Of a DNA stretch of 64,000 nt, positions 27,069 to 38,327 are shown in pieces. Location: contig PANW01000075.1 in assembly GCA_002707785.1 (NCBI GenBank), positions 21,882 to 85,881 of the forward strand. Reading direction: 5' to 3'. The notes beneath the pieces are model-generated. The model was given only the letters and a program-made list of their open reading frames with translations, ran no database searches and was not told the DNA's origin. The stretch is from Cellvibrionaceae bacterium. Its GTDB lineage: Bacteria > Pseudomonadota > Gammaproteobacteria > Pseudomonadales > Cellvibrionaceae. Each line of letters starts with the position of its first letter. The stretch's first letter is position 1. Position numbers and translations under genes: made by a program.

Positions 27069-27172
27069 ATCGTGTTCTCTTTACGTGAGAGGCCGGAACT
27101 AGATTCTGACCGCTTCATTCAAGCAGTACTGTTGACTGCCGAGATAAAATTCAGTGCTTTACTTACCGGCTA

Positions 27173-28627
27173 TCAATCCAGCGCGGGTGCTGTTTGCTGG
27201 TGGTGGTCGGTCACCTGCTGGAATTGATGCGCGGCGTTGAGCAGTTTGGCTTCATCGAAGAAGTTGCTAATTAACTGAAGACCTACAGGTTTGCTATCGA
27301 CCAATCCGCAAGGAATCGACAAGCCGGGCAGGCCGGCCAAGTTGGTGGCGATGGTGTAAATGTCTTCCAAGTACATGGCGACTGGGTCATCACCTTTGGA
27401 GCCGAATGCAAACGCCGGCGCTGTGGCAGTCGGTCCCATGATGACGTCAACGTCGTTAAAGGCGTCCACAAAATCTTGTTTGATCAAACGTCGGACCTGT
27501 TGCGCCTTGCGGTAGTAGGCATCGTAGTAGCCAGCAGACAGAGCGTAGGCGCCGACCAAAATACGACGTTTCACTTCCTCGCCGAAGGCTTCGCCGCGCG
27601 AGCGTTTGTAGAGATCGTTGAGATCCTTGGGGTTCTCACAGCGATGGCCATAGCGCACGCCGTCAAAGCGCGACAGGTTGGCGGAACATTCTGCCGGAGC
27701 AATCACATAATAAGCGGGCACAGCGAGCGAGGTGTGGGGCAGGCTGATCTCTTTGATTTCAGCGCCCATCTTCTCGAACTCTTTGATGGCGGCTTGAACA
27801 CGCTCGGCAGTTTCTGGCTGCAGGCCTTCACTGAAGTATTCTTTCGGCACGCCAATACGCAAACCTTGCAGGCTGTCATTCAGGCTAGCCGTGTAATCAC
27901 ACAGGGGCTCATCCACGCAGGTGGAGTCCTTGTCGTCGAAGCTGGCCATGGCGTTGAGCATGATGGCGGCATCTTCAGCGGTGCGAGTCATGGGGCCGGC
28001 TTGATCGAGACTTGAGGCGAAGGCAATCATGCCCCAGCGCGAAACGCGACCATAGGTGGGCTTCAATCCGGTGAGGCCGCAGAGGCTGGCCGGTTGACGA
28101 ATTGAGCCTCCGGTATCGGTGGCGGTTGCCCCCGGTGCAAGTTGTGCGGCAACTGCAGCGGCGGAACCGCCGGAAGAACCGCCTGGAACACAATTGGTAT
28201 CCCAAGGGTTTTTAACCGGTCCGTAGAAGCTGGTCTCGTTGGAGGAGCCCATGGCGAATTCATCCATGTTGACCTTGCCCAGCATTACCGCGCCCGCTTT
28301 GCGGTAGTTTTCAACTACAGTGGCGTCGTAGGGCGGAACGAAGTTATCCAGCATTTTGGAGCCACAGCTGGTGCGAACCCCATCGGTACAAAAAATGTCT
28401 TTGTGGGCAATGGGGACGCCGCACAGGGCCGGGGCGTCACCTTGAGCTAAGCGTTCATCAGCGGCCTTTGCTTGCGCCAGAGCAATATCTTCGGTCACGG
28501 TGACGAAGCTGTTGTAGTTGGCGTCGAGGCGCTTGATGCGATCAAGGTAGTGGCGAGTCAGCTCGACACTGGTGAAATCCTTGTTGCGCAGGCCTTTTAT
28601 CAGCTCGGCAATGGTGAGGTTATGCAT
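27173..28627 (-). CDS. gatA: aspartyl/glutamyl-tRNA amidotransferase subunit A
   Basis: GatA is the amidase-signature subunit that releases ammonia from glutamine. From ATG 28627 the product is 484 residues with catalytic Lys in [11 protein letters not shown], the Ser-cis-Ser region in [13 protein letters not shown], and [15 protein letters not shown]. The longer in-frame start at 28669 adds residues not typical for GatA, which usually begins MHNLTIAEL as here. The gene lies 132 bases after gatC. Confidence 0.97.
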   Translation of the reverse strand: MHNLTIAELIKGLRNKDFTSVELTRHYLDRIKRLDANYNSFVTVTEDIALAQAKAADERLAQGDAPALCGVPIAHKDIFCTDGVRTSCGSKMLDNFVPPYDATVVENYRKAGAVMLGKVNMDEFAMGSSNETSFYGPVKNPWDTNCVPGGSSGGSAAAVAAQLAPGATATDTGGSIRQPASLCGLTGLKPTYGRVSRWGMIAFASSLDQAGPMTRTAEDAAIMLNAMASFDDKDSTCVDEPLCDYTASLNDSLQGLRIGVPKEYFSEGLQPETAERVQAAIKEFEKMGAEIKEISLPHTSLAVPAYYVIAPAECSANLSRFDGVRYGHRCENPKDLNDLYKRSRGEAFGEEVKRRILVGAYALSAGYYDAYYRKAQQVRRLIKQDFVDAFNDVDVIMGPTATAPAFAFGSKGDDPVAMYLEDIYTIATNLAGLPGLSIPCGLVDSKPVGLQLISNFFDEAKLLNAAHQFQQVTDHHQQTAPALD

Positions 28628-28759
28628 ATCTTGGTTGATCCTGAATCTGTGGGTTCGAAGCGCCAGCACATCTCTGATGATGATCGACGTTTTGAAGTCT
28701 GCGGCCTGAGCGCAACTTGCAAAGATGTCGCATTAGCTCGCTATCTGCCAGTCGGTCGA

Positions 28760-29041
28760 TTATTCGATAACTTTGGGAACCAGATACAAGCCCTGCTCGG
28801 CGGCAGGCGCAAGCTTCTGGAAGTCATCGCGGCGATTGTCTTCGCTCACTCGATCGACACGCAATCTTTGGGTGGCATCCAGTGGATGAGCCATGGGGGC
28901 AATACCGTCGGTATCTGCAGCTTGCAATTGATCTACGAGGGCCAGCACATCTGTAATACTCTTGGCGACTTCATCAACAGTCGATTCTGAGATTTCAATT
29001 CGTGCCAGTTCAGCCAGTTTTTCGATGTCTGAACGATCCAC
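28760..29041 (-). CDS. gatC: aspartyl/glutamyl-tRNA amidotransferase subunit C
   Basis: GatC is the small clamp holding GatA and GatB together. The preferred start is GTG 29041, seven bases after a GGAG site, giving 93 residues. They begin with the family pattern VDRSDIEKLAELARIEIS and end GLYLVPKVIE. A longer frame from ATG 29104 would add 21 residues unlike GatC and has no ribosome site. It is the promoter-proximal gene of gatCAB and is divergent from mreB. Confidence 0.92.
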   Translation of the reverse strand: MDRSDIEKLAELARIEISESTVDEVAKSITDVLALVDQLQAADTDGIAPMAHPLDATQRLRVDRVSEDNRRDDFQKLAPAAEQGLYLVPKVIE

Positions 29042-29107
29042 TTGGGTCTCCGAAATTTGGGCTTTTTCTTCGTTGCCGAGCAGGCGGTTGAGCCTAGTCA
29101 TCATCGG

Positions 29108-29209
29108 CGCTGAAGGATTCAGCGAGGTTTTGTGATTAAAGGCGCTAAAGTTACCATATTTGCGCCTTGCCCTAAATCCCCGCCGTTGATAGAGTTCGTT
29201 GATTTAGGG
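29108..29209. promoter_or_regulatory. three stacked inverted repeats in the gatC/mreB gap
   Basis: The 320-base gap from gatC GTG 29041 to mreB ATG 29362 contains three perfect inverted repeats in a row. They are CGCTGAA/TTCAGCG (29108-29124, loop GGA), AAGGCGC/GCGCCTT (29139-29168) and CCCTAAATC/GATTTAGGG (29170-29209, 22-base loop). They could fold in the gatC leader or act as DNA sites between the divergent promoters. No clear -35/-10 pair was found for either gene. Confidence 0.5.
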
Positions 29210-29307
29210 GACTCTGTCGCGTTTTTCTCGAGTTGAGCATCAGATCGTCGATTTTTTAGTCGTTTTGGGTGCTATTAACAACTGTTCGAGTCGTGATGCT
29301 TTGATAG

Positions 29308-30396
<1,089 letters not shown>

Positions 30397-30452
30397 ATTG
30401 CTGGGCTTTTGAGCCATACCCGCTAGCTATTTATCATTCGAGGGGCTGAGCA

Positions 30453-31307
30453 TTGAAGCCACTGTTTTCACAAGGCCCTTCGGCCGCGTCTCGGGTGATG
30501 AGCTTGGGCGCGGTGGCGCTGATTCTTATTCTTCTCAGTATTTATACCAACCTTCTAGATCCCGTTCGCGCGCGGCTGTCTACTCTGACTGCACCGCTCT
30601 ATTCTTTGGTTAATGCCCCTGGTGAAGCTCTTTCCTGGACTCAGGACTCTCTGCGTTCGCGCGAGCAGTTGCAGCAGGAAAATGCGTCCTACAAGGCAGA
30701 GTTGCTGATTCACAAGCGCAAGCTTCAACAAATGGCATCGCTGGCGGCTGAGAATGTGCGTCTTCGTCAGTTGCTTAATTCAGCGGAAATGGTGAAAGAT
30801 CGCGTGCTTGTGGCGGAGTTAGTGGGTATTTCTCCAGATCCTTTGACTCATCGAGTGATTGTCAATAAAGGTCGGCAGCACGGCGTTTATCTGGGGCAGC
30901 CACTTTTGGATGCTCATGGGCTCATGGGGCAAGTGGTCGAAGTCAGCGACAATACCTCACAAGTTTTGCTCATTACGGATGCCACCCATGCATTGCCTGT
31001 GCAGGTCAATCGCAATGGGGTGCGCGCGGTGGCAGAGGGTACCGGTGACTTGTATCAGCTCCAACTGCGTCACCTTGCCAATACCGTTGATGTGCGCGAG
31101 GGGGATGCGTTGGTGAGTTCTGGCTTAGGTCAGCGCTTCCCTGTGGGTTATCCGGTTGCAGAAGTGGTATCGGTTACGCACGATCCCGGCAAGCCCTTTG
31201 CGCGTGTCGTGGCGCGACCGCAAGCTCAACTCAATCGCAGTCGCCACGTATTATTGGTGTTTAGTGGCGCGCGCGCGGAGACTACTGTCGAGGACCCGGC
31301 GCCGTGA
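30453..31307 (+). CDS. mreC: rod shape-determining protein MreC
   Basis: The 284-residue MreC has a single N-terminal membrane helix (about 15-35, VMSLGAVALILILLSIYTNLL), a coiled coil rich in Gln/Glu/Lys (about 65-105), and two periplasmic beta-barrel-like domains. These include VSGISPDPLTHRVIVNKG-type sequence and SGLGQRFPVGYPV. It scaffolds the elongasome between MreB and PBP2. Its TGA overlaps the mreD start. Confidence 0.97.
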   Translation: MKPLFSQGPSAASRVMSLGAVALILILLSIYTNLLDPVRARLSTLTAPLYSLVNAPGEALSWTQDSLRSREQLQQENASYKAELLIHKRKLQQMASLAAENVRLRQLLNSAEMVKDRVLVAELVGISPDPLTHRVIVNKGRQHGVYLGQPLLDAHGLMGQVVEVSDNTSQVLLITDATHALPVQVNRNGVRAVAEGTGDLYQLQLRHLANTVDVREGDALVSSGLGQRFPVGYPVAEVVSVTHDPGKPFARVVARPQAQLNRSRHVLLVFSGARAETTVEDPAP

Positions 31308-31792
31308 ATATGGTGAAATCCCATAATCGCTACATGATTTTGGTGACTTTCTTCGTGGCATTGGTTCTTGCCATCTATCCCATTGGTAGCACAAATGGTT
31401 GGCTGCGACCTGAGTTTGTCCCCATGTTGGTCATCTACTGGGTGATGGTTATGCCGCAGCAGAGCAGTATCTTTTCTCTCTGGTGTCTGGGGTGCGCGCA
31501 AGACCTGCTCGAAGGCGTCGCACTTGGGCAGCATGCCATGGCGCTGATGATTGTTGCTTACGTGTGTCTATTGTCCTATCAGCGTATGCGCAACTATACC
31601 CTCTGGCATCAGACCTTCTTTGTATTTGTCATCGTCGGTTTGCATCAGTTGGTGGACAACTGGGTACACAGTCTTCAGGGCAATGCAGCAGACTCTTTAG
31701 TGTTTCTTCTGCCGGCCTTCACCAGTGCGTTAATTTGGCCTTTGGTGTGGCTGGTTCTCGAACGTATCAGGGTCAGCTACCGTATCGGCTAA
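31304..31792 (+). CDS. mreD: rod shape-determining protein MreD
   Basis: The 162-residue integral membrane protein has five or so helices and the usual MreD opening (NRYMILVTFFVALVLAIYPI) and RPEFVPMLVIYWVM segment. The start GTG 31304 overlaps the mreC stop in the bases GTGA and follows GAGGA by eight bases; ATG 31310 is an alternative. It forms the shape complex with MreC and RodA/PBP2. Confidence 0.94.
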   Translation: MNMVKSHNRYMILVTFFVALVLAIYPIGSTNGWLRPEFVPMLVIYWVMVMPQQSSIFSLWCLGCAQDLLEGVALGQHAMALMIVAYVCLLSYQRMRNYTLWHQTFFVFVIVGLHQLVDNWVHSLQGNAADSLVFLLPAFTSALIWPLVWLVLERIRVSYRIG

Positions 31793-31885
31793 GCGGAAAC
31801 GCGTGGAATTGCGTGATTGCGCTCACTGCAGCCGTCGTCAATCCGGTACAATACTGGGGAAGACTAACGGATTGCTTCCTGACCT

Positions 31886-32494
31886 ATGACACAGTTGTAT
31901 CTTGCCTCCCAATCTCCTCGTCGACGTGAATTACTGTCACAAATTGGTGTCCAATACCGAGTGCTCGACGTTGCTGTTGAAGAGCAGATGCAGTCAGATG
32001 AAACACCTCAAGATTATGTTTCCCGATTGGCGCTGGAAAAGTCTCAAGCGGGTTGGCTCAGCCTTTCTGTACAGGGCTTAGAAGCGGCGCCAGTATTGGG
32101 TGCTGACACTATCGTAGAGTTAGATGGCCAGGTGCTAGAAAAGCCAGCCAATGAAGATCACGCCGTACAGATGCTACTGAGCCTATCGGGTCGTGTTCAT
32201 CGTGTATTCACCGCCGTGGCGCTAACGTATAAGCAGCATCAACAGCTGGTCGTGGCGGTCACAGAGGTGGGGTTTGCGGAGATATCAGAAGCCCAAGCTA
32301 GACGCTATTGGGCGACCGGCGAACCCAAAGATAAAGCCGGTGGTTACGGTATTCAGGGGGCTGGAGCCGTATTTGTGAATCACCTTAGTGGCAGCTACAG
32401 CGGAGTTGTTGGCTTGCCTCTATTTGAAACTCAGAATTTATTGAAACAATTTGACGTGGGGGTTTGGCAGTTTGAGAGTATTGCTGAGACCTAG
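31886..32494 (+). CDS. maf: Maf-family nucleotide pyrophosphatase (YhdE type)
   Basis: The 202-residue protein has the Maf signature LASQSPRRRELLSQIG, catalytic Asp in LGADTIVELDG, KPANEDHA, and DKAGGYGIQGAGA. YhdE-type Maf proteins hydrolyse dTTP/UTP and modified pyrimidine nucleotides and were first linked to septum inhibition. The location between mreD and rng is the normal one for this subfamily. Confidence 0.94.
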   Translation: MTQLYLASQSPRRRELLSQIGVQYRVLDVAVEEQMQSDETPQDYVSRLALEKSQAGWLSLSVQGLEAAPVLGADTIVELDGQVLEKPANEDHAVQMLLSLSGRVHRVFTAVALTYKQHQQLVVAVTEVGFAEISEAQARRYWATGEPKDKAGGYGIQGAGAVFVNHLSGSYSGVVGLPLFETQNLLKQFDVGVWQFESIAET

Positions 32495-32515
32495 CGTTAC
32501 AACAGGGAAAGCTCC

Positions 32516-34003
32516 ATGAGTGAGGAACTATTGGTCAATGCCTCGCCCACAGAAACGCGCACAGCGTTAGTGGAAAACGGCAGTCTGCAAGAAGTCTATA
32601 TTGAGCGACTGCAGCGCAAAGGCTATGTCGGCAATATCTTCAAGGGCAAGGTTGTGCGTGTGCTGCCGGGTATGCAGGCGGCCTTTGTGGATATTGGTCT
32701 AGAGCGAGCTGGATTTATCCACGCGGCCGATATCGCGCCATTGGGTGAAGACGGCATGGAAGATCGCAACGCCGAAGTTGAGGACATTCGCAACATTGTT
32801 CGCGAAGGTCAGCCATTGGTGGTGCAGGTCGTTAAAGATCCCATAGGCACCAAAGGCGCGCGCCTGACAACACATCTGTCGGTCTCTGGGCGCTATCTGG
32901 TGTATATGCCCCAAACTCGACATATTGGTATCTCCACGCGAATCGAAGAAGATGAAGAGCGTGAACGTCTGAAAAAACTGGTTGAGGATGCCATAGAGGA
33001 TACTGCCGCAAACGGGGGTTCGGTTGACGGTGGTTTTATCATTCGCACCGTGGCCGAAGGTGTGCAAGGCGATGAGTTGTGTGCGGATATTCCGTTTCTA
33101 TTTCGTCTCTGGCAAGAACTGGAAGAAAAGATAAAGACCTCTCCTGTGCGCACCGCTATTCATGAAGATCTGCCGCTGTTTATGCGAACTCTACGAGACT
33201 TGGTTAAACCCCGAATCGAGAAAATCCGAGTGGATTCTCGCGAGGTTCACGGCAAGATGGTTGAGTTTGCGCAAAAATACGCACCAGAAGTTGCTGATAA
33301 AATCGAGCACTATCCTGGTGAGCGGCCGCTGTTTGAGCTCTACAGCGTCGAAGATGAAATTCAAAAAGCACTGGAGACTAAGGTTCAGCTAAAGTCTGGC
33401 GGGTATTTAATCATCGAACAAACGGAGGCCATGATCACCGTCGATGTGAATACCGGTGCCTTTGTTGGTCATCGAAATTTAGAAGAAACTATTTTCAAAA
33501 CCAATTTGGAAGCAGCCACTGCCATTGCTCGTCAACTGCGACTGCGCAATCTGGGCGGTATTATTATTCTCGATTTCATCGACATGAAAGATACCGAACA
33601 TCAGCGGCAAGTGTTGCGCACGCTAGAGAAAATGATGGAGCGCGATCACGCCAAAGCCTCAATTACCGGCGTCTCTGAGTTGGGCTTGGTGGAGATGACT
33701 CGCAAGCGCACGCGAGAGTCATTGGGGCAGGTCATGTGTGAGCCCTGTTCGGTCTGCCAGGGTCGCGGCACGTTAAAATCCGCGGAAACGGTGTGTTACG
33801 AAATCTTTCGTGAAATACTTCGTGAGGCACGTGCCTACAACAATGAAAAGTTCTTGGTATTGGCTTCGCAAACGGTCATCGAGCGTCTCTTGGATGAAGA
33901 GTCTTCCAATGTGGCAGATTTGGAAGAGTTTATTGATTGCACCATTCAGTTCCAAGTTGAAGGCATCTACAGTCAAGAGCAATACGATATCATTTTGGTG
34001 TAA
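32516..34003 (+). CDS. rng: ribonuclease G
   Basis: RNase G is a single-strand endonuclease that matures the 16S rRNA 5' end and decays mRNA. The 495-residue product has an N-terminal S1 domain (GYVGNIFKGKVVRVLPGMQAAFV). The DNase I-like catalytic region has metal-binding Asp in ITVDVNTG and ILDFIDMKD. The zinc-link CEPCSVCQG follows. It lacks the long C-terminal scaffold of RNase E, which separates the two. yhdP starts at the very next base after its stop. Confidence 0.97.
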   Translation: MSEELLVNASPTETRTALVENGSLQEVYIERLQRKGYVGNIFKGKVVRVLPGMQAAFVDIGLERAGFIHAADIAPLGEDGMEDRNAEVEDIRNIVREGQPLVVQVVKDPIGTKGARLTTHLSVSGRYLVYMPQTRHIGISTRIEEDEERERLKKLVEDAIEDTAANGGSVDGGFIIRTVAEGVQGDELCADIPFLFRLWQELEEKIKTSPVRTAIHEDLPLFMRTLRDLVKPRIEKIRVDSREVHGKMVEFAQKYAPEVADKIEHYPGERPLFELYSVEDEIQKALETKVQLKSGGYLIIEQTEAMITVDVNTGAFVGHRNLEETIFKTNLEAATAIARQLRLRNLGGIIILDFIDMKDTEHQRQVLRTLEKMMERDHAKASITGVSELGLVEMTRKRTRESLGQVMCEPCSVCQGRGTLKSAETVCYEIFREILREARAYNNEKFLVLASQTVIERLLDEESSNVADLEEFIDCTIQFQVEGIYSQEQYDIILV

Positions 34004-37000
34004 GTGATGATGAAACAGCGGGCTCGTTGGGTGGTTAGAAAATTCTGGGGTACCCTTGCGATCTCGCTTGTCTTAGTTGCGGTGGTGGTTCAAATCGGTC
34101 GACAGCTGGCGCCGATGGTGTCCGAAAATCACGACCAGTTCGCTAGTTATCTTTCTCAGCAGGTGGATTCCAATATCACCATTTCGGGATTGACGGCCGA
34201 CTGGGATGGTCTTCGTCCTTCTTTGACGATGTCGGACTTTCGTATTCACGATCAGTCCGGCATTGAAGTTTTGCATGTTGAGAGCGCGGTTGCCCAAGTT
34301 GATCTAATGAAGTCTCTGTGGGGATTGGGTTTAAGCCTATGGCGTGTTGAGATGGATCACGTCAAGCTGACCTTGACACAATCTGACAAGGGGTGGGATC
34401 TGGCGGGGCTGCGCGGCGAGCAGGTCGAGGATGACACGGAAACAGATCCTCTAGGGGGCTTCCTAACCGAGCGCTACATTCGATTGAACGATATCCATGT
34501 GACATTCGCTTTCGCAAGTGGACGTCGTCACAGGTCGGTATTAACGTCATTGTTGCTGCAAAATGATTCTGATTTTCATCGATTGGTGGCGGATGTTCAT
34601 TCGCCTGATGGAGACGGAAGTCTGCGCTTAATCTATGAAGGAGTGGGAGATCCTCGAAATAGCGATGAATTTGAAGGGAGCGGTTACCTAAAAATCGATC
34701 GCTTTGATCTAGAGACTCCTGCCGCGTTTTGGTCCGAGTCGCTGGCACAGCGCCTGCCAATGCAAGAGGGCATGTTATCTTCAGAGGCTTGGTTGACGTT
34801 TGCGCCCGATCAACCTTTGTCCGTTATTGGGGACTTGGCTTTCGAGCAAAAAGGAAAAGGTACGGGTGAGTTTCCACAGCGAATTCAGACCGATATCGAA
34901 CTGACATTCGAAGATTCAAATGACTGGCAACTTGAGTTACAGGGCGGACAGGCTTTTTGGACGGCTGGTGAAACTCAAATTATTAATGCCCACATCAACT
35001 CGGTATCAGACGGTTGGTCAATAAGGACTCCAGTTGTGGATGTCGGGCATTGGCTTGAGCAAATGAATCGATTTCCTCAGGTGCCTGCCACTGTTCGACG
35101 TATCCTCAACGAGTTGGGAGTGAAAGGCCAGCTGCACAATGTTCTCGTCGATGTGCCGCGAGAGCAGCCCATCGATTTTCAGTTTCAGGCGAACCTTCAA
35201 GACGTTTCAGTGAACGAATGGAAGGGCGCGCCACAAATCGCTCAGCTTGATGGTTATGTATCGGCGGGTGCATTTGATGGATTTGTCGAAATTGACAGTA
35301 CTGAAGGCTTCTTCATGCACTTTCCTAAGGTGTATGAAGAAGGCTTTCGATTCGATCGTGCCCAAGGACAGGTGGGATGGTCGGTGAGTGCCGAAGATAA
35401 TCAGGTTTATGTCAATAGTGGGCAATTGACCATGCTTGGAACTCTGGGGCGGGTCCATGGCTATTTCTATTTGGATGCACCTTTGCAACGAGATTCTCGG
35501 GCCAGCGAATTAGTGCTTCAAATTGGTTTGCAAGAGGCCGCTGCGTTGAGTCACAACCGACTCGTCCCCTTCGTAGTGCCTGATTCGCTAGTGGACTGGA
35601 TGGATAGCTCTATTGTCGGCGGTGACGTGCCAACCGGTGGCTTTGTGATGCAGAGCTATTTTGGTAAAGGGGCTTCCAAGGCACGCTCTGTACAGGTCGG
35701 TTTGAATCTTCAATCTGCGCAATTACAGTACGATCCCAAATGGCCCGCATTAAGAGATTTCGATGGCTATATCGAAGTTGATACGTCGCTTGTCGATGGT
35801 TGGATTGATCGCGGTGCGTTTCTCGATACAGCAATGCAACCCTCATATGTACATGTGGAAAAGCACCCTTCTGGCAATGGCTCACTGTTAAATGTGCTGG
35901 CTGAGGTGGAGGGTGAAGCCAGTTCTGGTTTGGCGATTCTAACGCAAACCCCTATCAGAGATGCGCTGGGCGATGGCTTTGATGCTTGGTTGTTAAATGG
36001 GGCTCTTAATGCTCGTGTAGATTTGGCGATTCCCTTGCAATCTGGGCTTGATGGTCATCGTCAACAGGTGGATGTACAGCTCAAGGATGCTCATTTATCA
36101 ATGCAGGATTTGAAACTCGATTTTACCGAGCTTAGCGGTGGTCTGAGTTTTAACAACGAATCGGGTTTAAGTGCCAAACAATTAACGGCTCAGTTGTGGC
36201 AGCAGCCGCTAGCGATTCACATCGACTCTCGAGTGGATGATTCGGGTTCGTCGAGTCAAATGTTGACGGATGTTGGGTTTGAGGGAAGCTTGGATTTCTC
36301 CGAGCTCGAGCGCTGGAGCTCGCGTCCCGAAGTGAATTATCTACGGGGCGTGTCGCCGGTAAAAGGCAGTGTTTTAATCGGAAAGAACCTGCGACAAGTC
36401 GACGGGGCGCCGGCATCAGCATTGTTAACCATTGAAAGCGATTTGACCGGTAGCCGAGTTGAACTGCCGTCGCCTTATGGAAAAGAAGCCTCGGATTCGA
36501 AAAAGTTAGGTGCGGAAATTGCGGTGGCAAAAAATGCCGTGTCCTATGAGTTTAATTATGATGAGCAGGTGTTTGTGAGTTTGCTGCAGCCAAAGTCTGG
36601 GTTAGTAGGAGGAACCGTTGCTCTGGGCGAGAAAAACACGCAAGGCGACCATGCCGGCATACTTATCCGCGGTGATGTGATGCAGGCTGATGGTCAGCAG
36701 TGGTGGCAGGTCATACAGCACTATCAAACCTTACTAGATCAATTTTCTTCGGTTGATTCCGCTGCCGCGGTCAAGGGCGATGCAGCTTCGAAAAACGAAG
36801 TGAAAAGCACTGATGGATCCACTTTGGCACTCGATTTGGATGTCGATACTTTGTCCTGGGGAGAGGTGAGGCTTTCTAATATTCAAATTAGTGGCGGTCA
36901 GAGTAAAGACGGTTGGCGCATACGTTTGGATGATGATGTGATCTCCGGAGAGATCGTTATGAAAGACGATGAGCCGGTGAGCGTGCACGCCGATTACATT

Positions 37001-38194
37001 CGTTGGCCTGCAGTGGCGACAGCAACTGAGCTTAATAGCGTCGTGTCAGAACAAGCTGTGGCTGACCTTTCCCCTGAGTCAGCCGCTGAAGTGGTCGACA
37101 AGGTTGATCCCGGGGTTCGATTTCTTGACGGTCTTTCGGCCAAAGATCTATTTGCCATGGATGCCAATATTGATGAGTTATCAGTAGGTGATGAAAGTTA
37201 TGGTCGTTGGGCTTTTGAACTCAGGCCCACCGATAGTGAAATTAAACTTCAGAGCATAGTTGGTGCAATACGCGGTGTTCAGGTTGCAGGCCTGTCTGGC
37301 GCTGACAAAGGAGGGGTGTTGATCTGGCGCCAAGGCGATAAGGAGCCGCAGAGCACGACCTTAAGAGTGACCTTGCGGACCAAGAACTTAGAGGATGTGT
37401 CCAATGCCTGGCGCCTTCCTAAAATGCTCGACAGTCAGTATGCGCGAACTCGTTTGGATTTTACCTGGCCCGGAACCCCAGAAGACTTTGCTTTGGTGAA
37501 AACCCAGGGCGACTTCTCACTAAAGGTTAAGGATGGGCGCTTTTACCGCAGTACCGGTCAGGCCTCCAACGCGTTGTTGCGTTTGGTGGGGTTGTTTAAT
37601 TTTGATAGCTGGGTGCGCCGCTTGAAGTTAGATTTCTCTGATGTGTATAAAGGTGGTACCCCCTATGAGCGCATCGAGGGCAGTCTACGAATCAGTGATG
37701 GTGTGCTCTATTTGGATGAGCCGATCGAAGTCGTCAATACCTCTTCACGGCTACAAATGGGTGGAAGAATTGATCTCAAAGATGAAACGCTGGATACCTC
37801 TTTGGTGGCCACCCTACCGGTGGGAGGGAATGCCACTTTGATTACGGCATTGGCGGCAGGGTTGCCGGCAGCGGCTGGGGTCTACGCGGTGAGTAAAATA
37901 TTCAAAAAGCAGGTCGATCGAGTGGCCAGTGTAAGCTACAGTATCGAGGGTTCTTGGGCTGAGCCGGTGGTCAGTTTCGATCGTTTATTTGACAACAAGG
38001 CTGCAAAAAAAGCGGCTAAAAACAGCCATCGAAAACTTGAACTCGTACCCGATCAGGTCGGTGTGGGGTCGTTGCCGTCGCCAGATCCGCAGAGCTTTTC
38101 CTCTCGTCATGGCATGCTCTCCCAGTCCAAGGCCCCCCGCAGTCACCTTGATTCACTGATGCTCTTCAACCCTTCCATTCATACGGCACAGTAA
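34004..38194 (+). CDS. yhdP: YhdP-family AsmA-like envelope protein
   Basis: The 1396-residue protein has one N-terminal membrane helix (about 14-34), a long periplasmic part and AsmA-type C-terminal sequence (DFSLKVKDGRFYRSTGQASNAL and NTSSRLQMGGRIDLKDETLD). YhdP and its paralogues form bridge-like beta channels that move phospholipid to the outer membrane. It is somewhat longer than the roughly 1270-residue E. coli protein. The start GTG 34004 abuts the rng stop, with ATG codons at 34007 and 34010 as alternatives. In Pseudomonas-like genomes nit/tldD genes follow; here an exported msrB does. Confidence 0.93.
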   Translation: MMMKQRARWVVRKFWGTLAISLVLVAVVVQIGRQLAPMVSENHDQFASYLSQQVDSNITISGLTADWDGLRPSLTMSDFRIHDQSGIEVLHVESAVAQVDLMKSLWGLGLSLWRVEMDHVKLTLTQSDKGWDLAGLRGEQVEDDTETDPLGGFLTERYIRLNDIHVTFAFASGRRHRSVLTSLLLQNDSDFHRLVADVHSPDGDGSLRLIYEGVGDPRNSDEFEGSGYLKIDRFDLETPAAFWSESLAQRLPMQEGMLSSEAWLTFAPDQPLSVIGDLAFEQKGKGTGEFPQRIQTDIELTFEDSNDWQLELQGGQAFWTAGETQIINAHINSVSDGWSIRTPVVDVGHWLEQMNRFPQVPATVRRILNELGVKGQLHNVLVDVPREQPIDFQFQANLQDVSVNEWKGAPQIAQLDGYVSAGAFDGFVEIDSTEGFFMHFPKVYEEGFRFDRAQGQVGWSVSAEDNQVYVNSGQLTMLGTLGRVHGYFYLDAPLQRDSRASELVLQIGLQEAAALSHNRLVPFVVPDSLVDWMDSSIVGGDVPTGGFVMQSYFGKGASKARSVQVGLNLQSAQLQYDPKWPALRDFDGYIEVDTSLVDGWIDRGAFLDTAMQPSYVHVEKHPSGNGSLLNVLAEVEGEASSGLAILTQTPIRDALGDGFDAWLLNGALNARVDLAIPLQSGLDGHRQQVDVQLKDAHLSMQDLKLDFTELSGGLSFNNESGLSAKQLTAQLWQQPLAIHIDSRVDDSGSSSQMLTDVGFEGSLDFSELERWSSRPEVNYLRGVSPVKGSVLIGKNLRQVDGAPASALLTIESDLTGSRVELPSPYGKEASDSKKLGAEIAVAKNAVSYEFNYDEQVFVSLLQPKSGLVGGTVALGEKNTQGDHAGILIRGDVMQADGQQWWQVIQHYQTLLDQFSSVDSAAAVKGDAASKNEVKSTDGSTLALDLDVDTLSWGEVRLSNIQISGGQSKDGWRIRLDDDVISGEIVMKDDEPVSVHADYIRWPAVATATELNSVVSEQAVADLSPESAAEVVDKVDPGVRFLDGLSAKDLFAMDANIDELSVGDESYGRWAFELRPTDSEIKLQSIVGAIRGVQVAGLSGADKGGVLIWRQGDKEPQSTTLRVTLRTKNLEDVSNAWRLPKMLDSQYARTRLDFTWPGTPEDFALVKTQGDFSLKVKDGRFYRSTGQASNALLRLVGLFNFDSWVRRLKLDFSDVYKGGTPYERIEGSLRISDGVLYLDEPIEVVNTSSRLQMGGRIDLKDETLDTSLVATLPVGGNATLITALAAGLPAAAGVYAVSKIFKKQVDRVASVSYSIEGSWAEPVVSFDRLFDNKAAKKAAKNSHRKLELVPDQVGVGSLPSPDPQSFSSRHGMLSQSKAPRSHLDSLMLFNPSIHTAQ

Positions 38195-38327
38195 ATAACT
38201 GAGTGGATTTGGGAATTATTCTTCCTATTTGCGCTCTATGTTTAACAGAGTGTGAATCGACTCGTTCGTGTTTAAGTCAGCGAGCTCCGAGAGACACGAT
38301 TGAAACATGAAAGTGAGGGGTGTGGTA

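Noticed and set aside
28996-29104. gatC start at ATG 29104
   Set aside because: It lacks a ribosome site and adds residues unlike GatC; GTG 29041 has GGAG at good spacing and gives the family length.
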